Positions 9,278-22,708 of a DNA stretch of 64,000 nucleotides are shown here, piece by piece. The notes under the pieces are model-generated. The model was not told where the DNA came from, did no database searches, and saw nothing but the letters and a program-made list of their open reading frames with translations. Every line of letters begins with the position of its first letter. Positions within the stretch are counted from its first letter, which is position 1. This DNA comes from Allium sativum (taxonomy: Eukaryota; Streptophyta; Magnoliopsida; Asparagales; Amaryllidaceae): the NCBI GenBank assembly GCA_030737875.1, contig CM060920.1:479166861-479230860 (forward strand). Direction: 5' to 3'. Made by a program: the position numbers and the translations under genes.

Positions 9278-11872
9278 TGTGACGGCCCGCCCCGTACCAG
9301 TCGGCATTTCCTCCGAAAGTGCGCTTTACACGTGCCCGATTGGCACGGAACGGTCGCCAAAGAAAGGAAAGAAGGGAATGAATTAATCAAGGAACCTGTA
9401 GAATGTCTCACAGCGCATGGAATAAAATATAATAATAACATACTTGACATAAAACAGGTGAGACAGTGCATAAGCTGATAACTAAAATCAACATCAATCA
9501 TCAGAGCAGCGGAAATTCAACTACAGCTTATTACAATTTTCCAAATTTACTATCTCTAAACAAAAGAAAGCTAAAGTAGAAGATACACCACCAATGCCCA
9601 AGCAGTGATCTTCAACAACACAGGGAGAATATTATGTATATAGTACGTGGAAGCCTCCTGCTCGTCTCCGGATCATCTACCCGTGCATCGCCATCTAACC
9701 TGTCACTAGTCTGCTCGTGTGAGCACCCAGAGTAATAAGAGGAGACATAAAACTCTGGGTCAGACATAAAGCCTGGTATGAGCGATAAACATCTAAACAG
9801 AACAGTAACAGGTATACTAAACCATACCTGAACCTGGACCTGCAACCAAAGAGTTAGTACCACATATCGTACAATGCTCTAAGGTGCCATAACAAATTGT
9901 GTAAGAATACGGGGGTGGGGTGTGCATGTCACAATGATAGCAAACAAATCATCCATAGCAACCATCCTCACATCTCTCACTCAGTGCGTAAAGCGTACGA
10001 TATCTACCACTTGGGACACTAGACAAACTGAGGTAACGACGAATCCCGACTTGTAGAAACCCTGCTATGACCAAGCTAAACATATGGAGTCATGACCAAA
10101 CATTTCAATGACCCACTTCATTGGTTGTAGCCCTTGGTCCTACCGATGCCATAATGGCCCTGAATCCGCCTTCGTACCTCCTACCATAGTGGTCCCAAAG
10201 CTATAGACGTCGATAACCCCTTGGCACGCGTCCCGCAGCAAAGCCCAATCATGAAGCGAACTCGTTGATTCCCATCTGAATCTTGAGCTCTAACTTCTCA
10301 TTTGGACTTCCTTTGCATCTTGGGTTTGGCCAAATTGGAGTGGGTCTTCAGAAGAATTGGAGTGTAGTAGTAATAGCCCACGTACGGTTCGGTTCGGTGC
10401 TCCTCGTCTAGCTTGGTTCGGCTCGGTGTAACCTTCCTGATCGGTTCGGATCGGTGGTCCTCGTCTAGCTTGGTTCGGGTCGGATACTCCACTTCGGTTC
10501 GGGTCGGTGTCCTCCTCCGGGTCGGGTCGGGTTACTGTCTTCCTTCCAGTTTTCTTCGATCAGCTTCCTCGTTTTCCATCTACTCCGATCCGCTCCCGTT
10601 TTCCATCCACTCCGATCCGATCCGCTCCCTTCGCCTTGCTCCAGTCGTAGCCTTCCATTCTTGAGTCGATGCGATCTGGTCTCCATTATTCTTCCGATCC
10701 GATCCCTTTTGTCCACTCCAACTCTAAGTAAACGACCTTCCTTCTCGCCAAGCCTCCTCCAGTGACAAGTTCCAATCCAGTTCGAATTCCCTTGGTCAGA
10801 TCACAAATCCGATCCGACCCCTACTCCGATCCGATCCGGTTCGGAACCTGCACATTTCTGCAACTTTCCAGCGAGCTTTCTACGCCATTCGACGACGTTT
10901 TCGACCAATTTAACTATTCTAATCAACCATAAAACATACCATAGAGTCATAGCAACATGTAATAGCAACCACAAACAGCAAACAACAATTCAAATGAATC
11001 AAAATGGATCAAAAGTGGCTAAAACCTCACATTTTCCCATAATCCCTCTTAATCATGTTTAAGCACACACTTAGTAAAACTTAATCAAATCGTCTAAATT
11101 TTCTAACAGAGGCATAAAATATTATTTAAGAATTTCTAAACATTTTTCCAGAATTTATTAGTGTATAAATTCGTTAATCTTCACTAATTACCCTTGATTA
11201 ACTGTAATTAGTGTCAAAACTATGCAAATCACTCACCTTGGCCACAAACAAAATTCTCAGAACTGAAACTCCTCTGATTTGGGGCGAATACTGATGTCCA
11301 ACAGCAGCTCTAACCTTGCTTTGGTGCTTTTTCTTCTTAATTTGATGTTGCTAAGCCTAATCTTCAATTAGAAAGTGATTTGGGGTGTTTTAGATGTAGG
11401 AGGCCATTGTTAGAGTGTCTAAGGATGAAAGTGGCGGCTGGAAAATGTCTAAAGAAATGTTTTATAACCCTAATCAGCCCCTATATACCCCTAAACCCGA
11501 AATTCCCCTTTGGACCTAGCTGTTAATCACCCAGTTAAGCCCAATTAAGCTGTTTTTCACCATTTGAAACTTGTTTCAGCCATATCTCCCAAACGGCGAG
11601 TCCGTTTGGCTAATGTGACCACTCTACGGAAAGAGAAACCATCATCCGAAGCCAATGGAAGTGGTTTCAGGTCAAAATTCCTTTCCAGTCAAAAGTTATG
11701 GCCAAAACAGTATCAACTAGGGGTAAAATGGTCATTTAAAAATCGGGAAAAATCATGAACATGGGAAATGACCCCAATAGTCGTCTCCCAAAATTACATG
11801 ACCATACGACTTCATATGTGAAAGAAATAAATATCCTACGATCCTATGATGCGTAGAATACGGGTCGTTACA
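9278..11872 (-). repeat. E1 3' LTR
   Basis: Starts TGTGACGG and ends GTTACA; about 2% different by eye from 16601-19186. Carries a minus-strand TATA (TATATAGGG, near 11488-11498) and a CG-rich repeat block (10381-10850). The matching block in the other LTR is 17692-18165. Confidence 0.95.
10381..10850. repeat. CG-rich degenerate repeats in E1 LTR (GGTTCGG / TCCGATCC)
   Basis: From 10385 to 10545 the motif GGTTCGG(G/A)TCGGT recurs, with two copies of TCCTCGTCTAGCTTGGTTCGG about 53 bp apart. From 10580 to 10850 the theme becomes TCCGATCCGATCC. Both make the area unusually rich in CG dinucleotides compared with its AT-rich surroundings. The other LTR has the same block at 17692-18165 with small copy-number differences. 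Confidence 0.75.
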
Positions 11873-11887
11873 CTCTTCCCCCCTTAA
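11873..11887 (-). promoter_or_regulatory. E1 polypurine tract
   Basis: On the minus strand TTAAGGGGGGAAGAG abuts the 3' LTR. This is the expected position and composition for the plus-strand primer of reverse transcription. Confidence 0.85.
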
Positions 11888-12025
11888 GAAATTTCGTCCC
11901 CGAAATTCCTTAACCCAAAATATACAAAGGATCCCGCATGCCTAACAACCACATACAACAATCAAACATGCAAAACAAGCAAACAAGCCTATCCTAGCAT
12001 GCGGAAACTAAATCGAAGTCAAAAT

Positions 12026-15000
12026 TTACCAGGCAAAGAGTTCTGGGTGTGTCTTCCTGATGTTCTCCTCTGTCTCCCAAGTACAATCATTCTCGTCCTC
12101 GCCCCACTGAACCTTGACTAGCTTCACTGCCTTTCTTCGAAGTTGCTTCATGTCGTGCTCGACAATACGGGCCGGCTTGCGGTTCCCAACCGCCTTGGGT
12201 TCTACTTCGAAGTCCTCTAACTGATCAGGTGAAATAGTCATATCTGAATCGTGAACGAACTTCCTTAATTGGAAAACATGAAATACGTCGTGAACTCCCG
12301 CCATCTTCTCCGGTAAGTCGATTCTATATGCCAAATTCCCGACTAGTTCAAGAACAGGGAATGGGCCAACGAATCTTGGTGTCAACTTGCCTCTCCTGCC
12401 AAATCGTATTACGCTCTTCAACGGAGAAATCTTGACAAACACCAAGTCACCAACGGAGAATTTTAGGTCTCTTCTCCTCTTATCAGCATAACGCTTCTGC
12501 CTATCTTGGGCTGCTTTCATTCGTTGTTGAATGATCTTGATCTTATCTGAAGTTTCCCTCACCACATCTGGTCCAAGCATAAACTTCTCGCCAGTCTCTA
12601 TCCAACATGATGGTGAGTTACACGGTCTTCCGTACAAAGCTTCAAACGGAGCCATACCGATACTGGATTGGTAGCTATTATTATATGCAAACTCTACTAG
12701 ATGCAAATGGTCATCCCATGATCCACAAAAATCCAATATACATGCTCTCAAGAGATCTTCCAAAATACGGTTCACCCTCTCCGTCTGACCGTCGGTCTGA
12801 GGATGATATGCGGTACTGAGATGTAACTCTGACCCTAGAGCCTCTTGTAAGCTCTTCCAAAACCCACTAGTGAACAACGGGTCTCGGTCACTCACAATGC
12901 TTTTAGGTACTCCATGAAATCTCACTACCCACTTCATATACAATTCTGCTAACTTAGCTGCCGTTCTGGTCGATTTAACTGGTATAAATCTTGCACTTTT
13001 AGTCAGTCGATCCACAACTACCCAAATGCTATCGTGTCCCGATCTAGTCCTTGGTAAACCATCAATGAAATCCATCGAGACTTGCTCCCATTTCCATTCG
13101 GGAATTTCTAAGGGTTGTAACAACCCACTAGGCTTCTTTTGCTCGGCTTTAACTAGCTGGCAATTCATGCACTTGGATATAAACTTCCCAACGTCTCTTT
13201 TCATCCCTTCCCAGTAGTAAGTCTGCTTCATATCTCGATACATCTTGTTACCACCGGGGTGTATAGTCAGCTTTGAGTGATGACATTCTCTAAGCACTTC
13301 ATCTCTCAATCCATTGACATTGGGTACAACAAGCTTTCCATCCTTTCTAAGCCATCCATCTCGATCAAGCCCATACTTGTTCACCTCCTCATCGACACAC
13401 ATCTCTAACTTGGAGATGATTTCCAATAGGTTAGGATCGTCCCTCTGACTAGAGCCGATCCGCTCAATTAAAGTGGGTCTGATCGTCAAACTTGCTAACA
13501 TTTCTGGATCCATTTCGCACTTTGGTCTGAAATCAAACCCCGCGATATACTCCAGTTGCTTCCATTCAAGGAACATAGCCCCTAAGCTGGCATGCCTCCT
13601 ACTCAATGCATCAGCCACCGCATTGCCCTTTCCCGGTGTGTATGCGATGTCAAAATCATAGGAAGCTAAGAACTCTAACCACCTTTGTTGCCGGAGATTT
13701 AGATCCTTCTGGGAGAAGAGATACTTCAACGACTTATGATCTGTAAACAGCTCAAATCTTTCTCCCAAGAGATAGTGTCTCCACATCTTTAACGCGAACA
13801 TGATCGCTGCCAATTCTAAATCATGGGTAGGGTATCTTCTCTCGTGCGGTTTCAATTGCCGACTTGCGTAAGCTACAACCCTACCGCCTTGCATCAATAC
13901 AGCACCCAGTCCGGTACCACAGGCATCCGTATATACCGTCATCTCTTCATCCCCCTTAGGAATGACTAACACTGGTGCGCTTGTCAACTTGTCCTTTAGA
14001 CTTTTGAATGCATTCTCGCACCTTTCATCCCACACAAAAGTTTGATTCTTCTTGGTCAACTGGGTCAATGGTGCTGCTATCTTGGAGAAACCTTGGATAA
14101 ACTTACGATAATATCCGGCTAATCCCAAGAAACTTCTTACATCTGTTGTGTTCTTGGGCGTAGGCCAATCTTGTACCGTAGCCACCTTTGCCGGGTCTAC
14201 GGCAATACCCTTCTCTGATACAACATGGCCCAAGAACCTCACTTCCCTCTTCCGGAAGTGACACTTAGAAAACTTTGCTTTCAATTGGTGTTTTCTCAAC
14301 ACCTCCATCGCTACTCTTAAATGTTCCTTGTGTTCTTCCTCTGTCCTCGAATAGACCAAAATATCATCAACGAACACAAGGACAGACTTATTCAACTGAT
14401 CTCTGATTACCCTATTCATAAGATCCACAAAATATGCCGGGGCATTAGTCAGACCAAATGGCATGACCAACCATTCATAAAATCCAGACGGCGTTCGAAA
14501 TGCCGTTTTAGCTATACTCTCAGCTTCCACTCTAAGCTGATGAAAACCTGTCGCGAGATCCAACTGAGAAAATATTCTCGCGCCACTCAACTGATCGAAC
14601 AAATCATCTATCCGCGGTAGAGGATACTTGTTTTTCCTCGTCACTTTATTCAACTCGCGGTAGTCTACACACAAACGAAGGGAACCATCCGCCTTGGTAG
14701 CAAACACAACTGGTGCTCCCCATTCAGAAACACTCCTTCTGATAAATCCCTTCTTCAAAAGATCGCTGACTTGCACCTCGAGCTCTCGCTGCTCTCTTGG
14801 TGCCATACGACGAAGTGGCATCACTATAGGCCTGACATCCTTTACCAAATCAATACGAAACTCAATTTCTCGGTGTGGTGGAAATCCGGTCACTTCTTCG
14901 AAAACATCCGGATACTGGCCAACCACGGGCAAACCTGACAACTCACTATGCGGAATGTTGAGGGAGTTTAGAAAACTAGCCAATACCCCCTTACTGGGTA

Positions 15001-16402
15001 GACCACCAAACACTATCCTCCGCCCATCATCCGCTCTAGCTGTCACCAAAAAGCCCTCACAGTCTACCACCACCCCGTATCTTCGGAGCCAATCTACTCT
15101 CAAAATAATGCCAAACCCAGTAAAGCCCAAAACAAAGCAATCACAAACAAACATGCATCCATGACTCGATAGGACCACATTACGACAAATCATGCTAAGG
15201 CTAGTAGAACCACCAATCGGGTTCGTCGCTACTAAAGGTCTATCGACAATCTCGGGCTCCAATCCCAACCTATCTACCAGGTCACTAGATATGAAAGAAC
15301 TGGAAGCTCCGGTATCAAATAAAACTCTAACAGGAACATCGTAAACAGATAGCATACCTTGAATGACGACATTCTTTCCTTTCTCCGCCGCAGTTGGGGC
15401 ATTCGACGAAGAAGGAATAGCATTAAGGGCATATGCTTTCACCATTTTCTTTTCCTTAGGGGGCTGTGGACACTTGTCCTTGTGATGTCCCATTTGGCCA
15501 CAGTTGAAGCACTTCCTATCCGTTGGCTTGGCCCGACAATTACTAGCATAATGCCCCTTCTTACCACAGCCGAAGCATTCCACATCTTGCTTATTCTTTT
15601 TCTTCTGGCCATCCTTAGTCTGATTCTGCTTTCTCTTATTCTGGGAACCACCCTTGCCTCCACCACTTGCTTGTGGTTTTGGCTCTTCTGCAGATGCAAC
15701 CTCAGTCTTCGACTTAGGGTAGAGACTTTCTGATCTTAACGCTTTCCCCACAATCGATTCAAACGTCTCATCGATGTGGTTAATAAGTTTTTCCCCCAAG
15801 TACTGGTCCAAACCAGTTATGAATTTCTCATTCTTTTTCTTGGCAGTATCAATAAGAGATAACCCATATTTTGACAAAGTGTCAAATTCAGCAATATACT
15901 CCGAGACAGCTCTGCCATTCTGCTTGAGCTCCAAGAATTTCTTAAACATCACTGACTTTTGAGCAGCTGGAATGAACTTCTCACTAAAGCGAGCCTTAAA
16001 CTGCTCCCAAGTAATCTGATCTTCGGGAGTAGCTGCCTTTATACCATTCCACCAATTCATTGCCCGCCCTTGCAACTGACAGGACACTAGCTTTCTCTTC
16101 ATCGCATCCTCGATACCCAAATCCTCGAAGATACGTTCGCAACTATCCAACCAATCCTGAACATCCGTGGCCGACTCCGTTCCATGGAACGGCTTCCCAC
16201 CAAGGCTAGTATAATCGTTATTCAGCTTGGCGAAGTCGACTCTTGGTGCCTGCACTATTGGACCACCACCATTTCCACCATTGGGAGCTGTTCTCTGTAC
16301 ATCTCTAAGCATCTCTCTCATGAGGTCAGTAAACATCGTCCTCATGTCAGCAGCATTCCCATTATTGGCCCCTCTACCGGTACCTCTAACATATCGGCTC
16401 AT
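12026..16402 (-). CDS. E1 Gag-Pol polyprotein (chromovirus, Ty3-gypsy)
   Basis: Single uninterrupted frame of 1,458 codons. The ATG at 16402 (MSRYVRG) is used because the two codons before it in the open frame lack an ATG. Domains in order: Gag capsid-type region about residues 80-230; two CCHC zinc knuckles near 275 and 297 ([14 protein letters not shown] and [14 protein letters not shown]); aspartic protease with DTGASSSF near 361; reverse transcriptase from about 570 with catalytic FVDD near 676; RNase H with YTDACGTG near 821; integrase with an HHCC zinc domain near 1040 and a D,D-35-E core (D in MDFIDG near 1109, D in SDRDP near 1168, E in QTERVN near 1206); and a C-terminal chromodomain-like segment (KVQW ... 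CTWE) near 1430. The chromodomain suggests targeting to modified chromatin. All catalytic residues I checked are present, so it may be functional. One frame for gag and pol is normal for this group. Confidence 0.96.
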   Translation of the reverse strand: MSRYVRGTGRGANNGNAADMRTMFTDLMREMLRDVQRTAPNGGNGGGPIVQAPRVDFAKLNNDYTSLGGKPFHGTESATDVQDWLDSCERIFEDLGIEDAMKRKLVSCQLQGRAMNWWNGIKAATPEDQITWEQFKARFSEKFIPAAQKSVMFKKFLELKQNGRAVSEYIAEFDTLSKYGLSLIDTAKKKNEKFITGLDQYLGEKLINHIDETFESIVGKALRSESLYPKSKTEVASAEEPKPQASGGGKGGSQNKRKQNQTKDGQKKKNKQDVECFGCGKKGHYASNCRAKPTDRKCFNCGQMGHHKDKCPQPPKEKKMVKAYALNAIPSSSNAPTAAEKGKNVVIQGMLSVYDVPVRVLFDTGASSSFISSDLVDRLGLEPEIVDRPLVATNPIGGSTSLSMICRNVVLSSHGCMFVCDCFVLGFTGFGIILRVDWLRRYGVVVDCEGFLVTARADDGRRIVFGGLPSKGVLASFLNSLNIPHSELSGLPVVGQYPDVFEEVTGFPPHREIEFRIDLVKDVRPIVMPLRRMAPREQRELEVQVSDLLKKGFIRRSVSEWGAPVVFATKADGSLRLCVDYRELNKVTRKNKYPLPRIDDLFDQLSGARIFSQLDLATGFHQLRVEAESIAKTAFRTPSGFYEWLVMPFGLTNAPAYFVDLMNRVIRDQLNKSVLVFVDDILVYSRTEEEHKEHLRVAMEVLRKHQLKAKFSKCHFRKREVRFLGHVVSEKGIAVDPAKVATVQDWPTPKNTTDVRSFLGLAGYYRKFIQGFSKIAAPLTQLTKKNQTFVWDERCENAFKSLKDKLTSAPVLVIPKGDEEMTVYTDACGTGLGAVLMQGGRVVAYASRQLKPHERRYPTHDLELAAIMFALKMWRHYLLGERFELFTDHKSLKYLFSQKDLNLRQQRWLEFLASYDFDIAYTPGKGNAVADALSRRHASLGAMFLEWKQLEYIAGFDFRPKCEMDPEMLASLTIRPTLIERIGSSQRDDPNLLEIISKLEMCVDEEVNKYGLDRDGWLRKDGKLVVPNVNGLRDEVLRECHHSKLTIHPGGNKMYRDMKQTYYWEGMKRDVGKFISKCMNCQLVKAEQKKPSGLLQPLEIPEWKWEQVSMDFIDGLPRTRSGHDSIWVVVDRLTKSARFIPVKSTRTAAKLAELYMKWVVRFHGVPKSIVSDRDPLFTSGFWKSLQEALGSELHLSTAYHPQTDGQTERVNRILEDLLRACILDFCGSWDDHLHLVEFAYNNSYQSSIGMAPFEALYGRPCNSPSCWIETGEKFMLGPDVVRETSDKIKIIQQRMKAAQDRQKRYADKRRRDLKFSVGDLVFVKISPLKSVIRFGRRGKLTPRFVGPFPVLELVGNLAYRIDLPEKMAGVHDVFHVFQLRKFVHDSDMTISPDQLEDFEVEPKAVGNRKPARIVEHDMKQLRRKAVKLVKVQWGEDENDCTWETEENIRKTHPELFAW

Positions 16403-16586
16403 CGTCAATCAGAAAAAGGAAACGATTAACGATTCCATAGTGGTGCTAGTGCAGTACGACTTCATTCTTATACTACTAATAGTATATATATAGCTTTTGA
16501 AAACCAAAATAATCACAAATATGCTCTCTTGTATACGTATATTATCTCTTCCTGATAACTTCCCTAGGTTAACTACGCAATCTAGA

Positions 16587-16598
16587 GCTCTGATACCA
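16587..16598 (-). promoter_or_regulatory. E1 primer-binding site (initiator tRNA-Met)
   Basis: On the minus strand TGGTATCAGAGC follows the 5' LTR after a two-base spacer. It is complementary to the 3' end of plant initiator tRNA-Met. Confidence 0.93.
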
Positions 16599-16600
16599 AG

Positions 16601-19186
16601 TGTGACGGCCCGCCCCGTACCAGTCGGCATTTCCTCCGAAAGTGCGCTGTACACGTGCCCGATTGGCACGGAACGGTCGCCAAAGAAATGAAAGAAGGGA
16701 ATGAACTAATCAAGGAACCTGTAGAATGTCTCACAGCGCATGGAATAAAATATAATAATAACATACTTGACATAAAACAGGTGAGATAGTGCATAAGCTG
16801 ATAACTAAAATCAACATCAATCATCAGAGCAGCGGAAATTCAACTACAGCTTATTAAAATTTTACAAATTTACTGTCTCTAAACAAAAGAAAGCTAACAC
16901 CACCAATGCCCAAGCAGTGATCTTCAACAACACAGGGAGAATATTATGTATATAGTACGTGGAAGCCTCCTGCTCGTCTCCGGATCATCTACCCGTGCAT
17001 TACCATCTAACCTGTCAGGAGTCTGCTCGCGTGAGCACCCAGAGTAATAAGAGGAGACATAAAACTCTGGGTCAGACATAAAGCCTGGTATGAGCAATAA
17101 ACATCTAAACAGAACAATAACAGGTATACTAAACCATACCTGAACCTGGACCTGCAACCAAAGAGTTAGTACCACATACCGTACAATGCTATAAGGTGCC
17201 ATAACAAATGGTGTAAGAATACGGGGGTGGGGTGTGCATGTCACAATGATAGCAAACAAATCATCCATAGCAACCATCCTCACATCTCTCACTCAGTGCG
17301 TAAAGCGTACGATATCTACCACTTTGGGACACTAGACAAACTGAGGTAACGACGAATCCCGACTTGTAGAAACCCTGCTATGACCAAGCTAAACATATGG
17401 AGACATGACCAAACATTTCAATGACCCACTTCATTGGTTGTAGCCCTTGGTCCTACCGATGCCATAATGGCCCTGAATCCGCCTTCGTACCTCCTACCAT
17501 AGTGGTCCCAAAGCTATAGACGTCGATAACCCCTTGGCACGCGTCCCGCAGCAAAGCCCAATCATGAAGCGAACTCGTTGATTCCCATCTGAATCTTGAG
17601 CTCTAACTTCTCATTTGGACTTCCTTTGCATCTCGGGTTTGGTCGAATTGGAGTGGGTCTTCAGAAGAATTGTCGCGTAGTAGTAATAGCCCACGTACGG
17701 TTCGGTTCGGTGCTCCTCGTCTAGCTTGGTTCGGCTCGGTGTAACCTTCCTGATCGGTTCGGATCGGTGGTCCTCGTCTAGCTTGGTTCGGGTCGGATAC
17801 TCCACTTCGGTTCGGGTCGGTGTCCTCCTCCGGGTCGGGTCGGGTTACAGTCTTCCTTCCAGTTTTCTTCAATCAGCTTCCTCGTTTTCCATCTACTCCG
17901 ATCCGATCCGATCCCGTTTTCCATCCACTCCGATCCGATCCGCTCCCTTCGCCTTGCTCCAGTCGTAGCCTTCCATTCTTGAGTCGATCCGATCTGGTCT
18001 CCATTATTCTTCCGATCCGATCCCTTTTGTCCGCTCCAACTCTAAGTAAACGGCCTTCCTTCTCGCCAAGCCTCCTCCAGTGACAAGTTCCAATCCAGTT
18101 CGAATTCCCTTGGTCAGTTCACAAATCCGATCCGACCCCTACTCCGATCCGATCCGGTTCGGAACCTGCACATTTCTGCAACTTTCCAGCGAGCTTTCTA
18201 CGCCATTCGACGACGTTTTCGACCAATTTAACTATTCTAATCAACCATAAAACATACCATAGAGTCATAGCAACATGTAATAGCAACCACAAACAGCAAA
18301 CAACAATTCAAATGAATCAAAATGGATCAAAAGTGGCTAAAACCTCACATTTTCCCATAATCCCTCTTAATCATGTTTAAGCACACACTTAGTAAAACTT
18401 AATCAAATCGTCTAAATTTTCTAACAGAGGCATAAAATATTATTTAAGAATTTCTAAACTTTTTTCCAGAATTTATTAGTGTATAAATTCGCTAATCTTC
18501 ACTAATTACCCTTAATTAACTGTAATTAGTGTCAAAACTATGCAAATCACTCACCTTGGCCACAAACAAAATTCTCAGAACTGAAACTCCTCTGATTTGG
18601 GGCGAATACTGATGTCCAACAGCAGCTCTAACCTTGCTTTGGTGCTTTTTCTTCTTAATTTGATGTTGCTAAGCCTAATCTTCAATTAGAAAGTGATTTG
18701 GGGTGTTTTAGATGTAGGAGGCCATTGTTAGAGTGTCTAAGGATGAAAGTGGCAGCTGGAAAATGTCTAAAGAAATGTTTTCTAACCCTAATCAGCCCCT
18801 ATATACCCCTAAACCCGAAATTCCCCTTTGGGCCTAGCTGTTAATCACCCAGTTAAGCCCAATTAAGTTGTTTTTCACCATCTGAAACTTGTTAGATCCA
18901 TATCTCCCAATGAGTCCGTTTGGCTAATGTGACCACTCTACGTAAAGAGAAACCATCATCCGAAGCCAATGGAAGTGGTTTCAGGTCAAAATTCATTTCC
19001 AGTCAAAAGTTATGGCCAAAACAGTATCAACTAGGGGTAAAATGGTCATTTAAAAATCGGGAAAAATCATGAACATGGGAAATGACCCCAATAGTCGTCT
19101 CCCAAAATTACATGACCATACAACTTCATATGTGAAAGAAATAAATATCCTACGATCCTATGATGCGTAGAATACGGGTCGTTACA
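16601..19186 (-). repeat. E1 5' LTR
   Basis: Promoter-bearing LTR for the minus-strand gag-pol. Its TATA (TATATAGGG) is near 18798-18808 on the minus strand. It ends GTTACA next to the CGACA duplication. Confidence 0.95.
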
Positions 19187-20406
19187 CGACATAAGTGCCT
19201 CATCCCACTATGTCGCCATACTAGGCTATACAAATAAAACTGAAAGTCACGTATTGGAAATTGGATTCCATCATGAGTCGAGGCAAGGGGCAAGCTCCTC
19301 TCCGTTCGAGACACTCTAGCAAATGTCTCAGGACCACACACAGCGATCCTTGGATCTTCAGGACCGGTCCTCTCTTACTTTTGAGGATTAGTTATTCCTA
19401 AACACACATTTCCCAGTCCTACAGGACCTATATAATGGTTTGTACGTCAGCTCACATAGTGCCAGTTATCGACCATATATTCGAGGCGCCTCGCATCCAA
19501 CAACCACATAGGTAAAAAGTATATAAATGTCAGGGCTGGTAGGTCACTGACATCACCCATAGCTAGAAAGAAACGTCATGCTCTCCCTGCAGTCACTATC
19601 CCGTTTTTGACTCATACCGAGGTGTGAGGCTCGCGAATTAACGCCATACACAAAGCTATGCCACACAGGCCGTGCTTTGATCATCAACCACAGGACTTTG
19701 CTTTTCAACAAAAGCCTTGATCATTTGTCGCTTAGGCATGCCACACAGGAAATTCATGCCATGCGATTGATATCTATCGATGTATAACCTTTGTGCTCGT
19801 ACGTCTCAAAGAAGGGCGTTAAGCAAGAGAATAAATTCTCCGCCGTCAAACAGATATATATTTAATAGAAATCAATCACACAGAATAAAATCCAATGTCA
19901 GACACACAGTTCGTTCAGGGTTTGAACGAAACCAGAGGAACCTTATTCCTCGCATATCCATCGATCTCAAGTACGTCTAGACGATCTCCAACTGATTCCC
20001 TCCTCTTGGGTGTACAGCCCAATCAAGATCATCAATAATCACCCAAACGACGTGAAGACCCCCGGTCTTCAACCACCGTCTTCACCTTCGACATATCGTC
20101 GAATCGGTTATTCAGAATGGGTATAAACCCGGCCTTTCTGAATAACCTGCGTATATAATAAACAAGTGCTACACAAACACAACATACGCCTCATTCCAAT
20201 TCAGAATATTATTTTATTAAAATTTTCACATTCTTAGGGAAAGGTTCCCATTAATTTTATAAAAGATAAATTCTTCTAAATTTATTCTTTTACCTTCCTT
20301 TGGATATCACTTCAAACCATGTTAAGGTTTTCCAAACTAGTCGGGATTAGCGAACCACACCGAAGTAATTATTTATTTTATTTCCCAATCCCAACCTATT
20401 CATCCC

Positions 20407-20867
20407 ATGGAGTAAAACTGGTAATACTCCATATCTAACACCACGGTGCTATCGGTAAAATTTTAATTACCATTTCGCATTCAAATCTAATTAATGATTT
20501 AACTATTGTTTGGAGCAAAACTGGTGATACTCCATTCTCGATCACTTTAATCTAATTAAAGATTCGTTAAAACTCCACTTACTTTTAATCTTCCCAAAAA
20601 CCAATATCCTGTCTTTAACTGGGTTAACCAACGTCATCTAAAACACAGTTCACGATAAACCCAAATCACTTTCCATTGTTAATCGGGTTAAAGAGCAGGT
20701 GTTATTCAAAACACCGCTCATGATAAACCCCAAAAATCGACTTAAATTCAATTCCAATTAAATACTAATTAACTGGACAATTTCACTAAATCTTAATTAA
20801 AAGATTTATTCTTTTCTAAACTGGGTTCAAGAACATTGTTATTCAAGACACCATTCACGACGAACCC
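20407..20867 (-). repeat. Series of five imperfect palindromes in E3 left LTR
   Basis: Positions: 20407-20432 and 20511-20534 (GGAGYRAAACTGG...ACTCC type), then 20621-20662, 20685-20731 and 20823-20867 (GGGTT...AACCC type with nested inner arms). Read on the LTR sense strand the order is three long dyads, then two short ones. The same order occurs at 27680-28144 and in E4. In the copy at 20621-20662 the middle arm is disturbed by a 4-bp deletion relative to the other LTR. Confidence 0.8.
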
Positions 20868-21802
20868 AAAATCCCATTTGATATTAAATACAAGGCTCTG
20901 AATAGAAAATATATCGGCTTATATTCAATATCAAATTCTGAAACCAACAAATATCGTATTGGAAATAACGATATAAATATATCTTTCAAATTTCCACAAC
21001 CATATCTGTATAATCATAAAATCCAACGTCGAAATATTCCGAAGATAATTTTGATTCAAATCCATTCCAATTCACATATTGGAAATTCTGATTATTTTAA
21101 AAACCACTTCAAATCTAGTTCAAAACTAGTTCATTTCGATAAAAATATATTTTTATCCTTTCAAATGTGGAATTTTTCATCCCAGTTCTTTTCAATTCAT
21201 ATATTATGATTTTACACAAATTATTAATATTTTTAATAATTTTATCAAGGCCCGTTCATTCGATTTCCAATAACGGTCATCGAACTGCATTTACAACGAC
21301 CTTTTCCAAATTTGATTTGGACATAATTACAAATCCAACTGCTAGATTTCAAATTTCTAATATTCATTGGAATGCTCTTTTTGATACGAACCCAACATTT
21401 CCGGTTTTAGGAGAATCCGACGGTCGGATCTCGCACAATGTCAATTCGAAGTCAATGGTCGAAATTCGCGAACTACCGCGGCGCGTTCTATTCAGGCCAT
21501 TTAATATATATTATATATATATTATATATATTTCGTCGATTTCAATTCAAAACGTATTTTATAAATCGTTTTAAATTCGTTTTCAAAACAATTTCAACTT
21601 CATATTCAATTTCAAATCAAAATTGAACATTTCATATCATTAATATATAAATGATAATATTTTCAAAATATTATATTTTGAAAGCACTTCCTTTTCTATA
21701 TTCATTATAAAAGTGAATATAATCGATATAAATATCGTTCGCGTCAAAATGGCGCTTATTCAATCAACACGACTTTATATATTTCAATAACTTCATTATT
21801 CT

Positions 21803-22010
21803 ATTCAACAAATGAATATTTTCTTCAACACATGAATATATACTTTATTCAACACATGAATATTTACTAATTCTTACTTACAATAAAAATGTGAATTTTA
21901 TTGTATAAACATTTCGTTCAACACAAGAGTAGTTTCAACACACGAACATTCTCAACACATGAGTATTGTCAACACATGACCATTTATTCTATTCAACACA
22001 TGAATCTATA
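21803..22010. repeat. CAACACATGAA repeat array in E3 left LTR
   Basis: Variants of TTCAACACATGAATATT recur about ten times at irregular 16-45 bp spacing, with one further copy near 22441-22462. The other LTR has the equivalent at 29073-29280. Confidence 0.8.
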
Positions 22011-22708
22011 TTTTAATATTCTTTATTTCTCAATTGGAATGAGGCCCAAACAATTACCATATAATGTTAATTATATGGATTCCATACAACACATGTACAT
22101 AATAGCAATGATAAATAATCAACCATCATCCAAAGTGCACCACATAATTGCATAAGCATTAAATATAAATAATTAACGCTTACACAGTCTGTCAATCAAA
22201 CGATCGATATACCACTAAACAATTGGGATTAGTGTACGTCAAATATCATCCCAACACCCGTGTGGGGTTTCAATCCACAAATACAGATCTTTATTTTTGC
22301 TGTTGGGCGATGTGTAAAATTTATCGTCCTAATCAATGTCCTTTAAATAGATGTACATAAACAAACTGTCCTATTTGTAAATGAATATTTATTTATTCAC
22401 GTTTAAGTTAAAAATTTTATTTTTAACAATGAATAATTTATTTCAACACATGAATGTTTATTTTCTCTCATTCCACATCACAATCAATTTTCACAATACA
22501 CAAAGTCAAGCAAGTCGTCCATGGTCTGTGGACGACGGGTGTCGGATGCTGCTAAGCACCGTCTGCATCCTAGTATATATTTTTAACTAGAAAACAAGAT
22601 TTAAAGTGAGAAGTTCTCACCGATAAGCTAAACCAAACGCCACGACTCTTCGTGTGCAGAAAATCTTCGCCGTGCTCGCCTTTTGTCAATTTCATTGTTC
22701 GTAGCCAC

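Larger units (their letters stand above)
9278..19186 (-). mobile_element. E1: intact Ty3-gypsy chromovirus (Tekay/Del-like)
   Basis: Full-length 9,909-bp element flanked by CGACA (9273-9277 and 19187-19191). LTRs are 9278-11872 (2,595 bp) and 16601-19186 (2,586 bp) and begin TGTGACGGCCCG and end GGGTCGTTACA. The primer-binding site for tRNA-Met is at 16587-16598 and the polypurine tract at 11873-11887. The gag-pol frame is uninterrupted. Removing E1 restores the E3 sequence seen at 26465-26490, which confirms the insertion point. LTRs differ by about 2% in the stretches compared, so this is the youngest insertion in the nest and could still be competent. Confidence 0.96.

Noticed and set aside
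12607..16429. Several plus-strand frames of 60-160 codons across the E1 gag-pol
   Set aside because: They are reverse-strand shadows of the long minus-strand gag-pol frame and carry no motifs of their own.
16587..16598. Possible tRNA fragment at the TGGTATCAGAGC sites
   Set aside because: These are 12-base primer-binding sites complementary to tRNA-Met beside LTR ends, not tRNA genes. No cloverleaf can be formed around them.
17603..18083. Repetitive frames such as EYPTRTKLDEDHRSEP in the E1 LTR
   Set aside because: They are translations of the CG-rich tandem repeats (GGTTCGG type) and exist on both strands. They are not genes.
21167..21574. Frames starting with GTG in both E3 LTRs (also 28444-28899), with a hydrophobic N-terminal stretch
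   Set aside because: They run antisense to the LTR, lack an ATG at the indicated start and show no domain. An AT-rich chance frame is sufficient.
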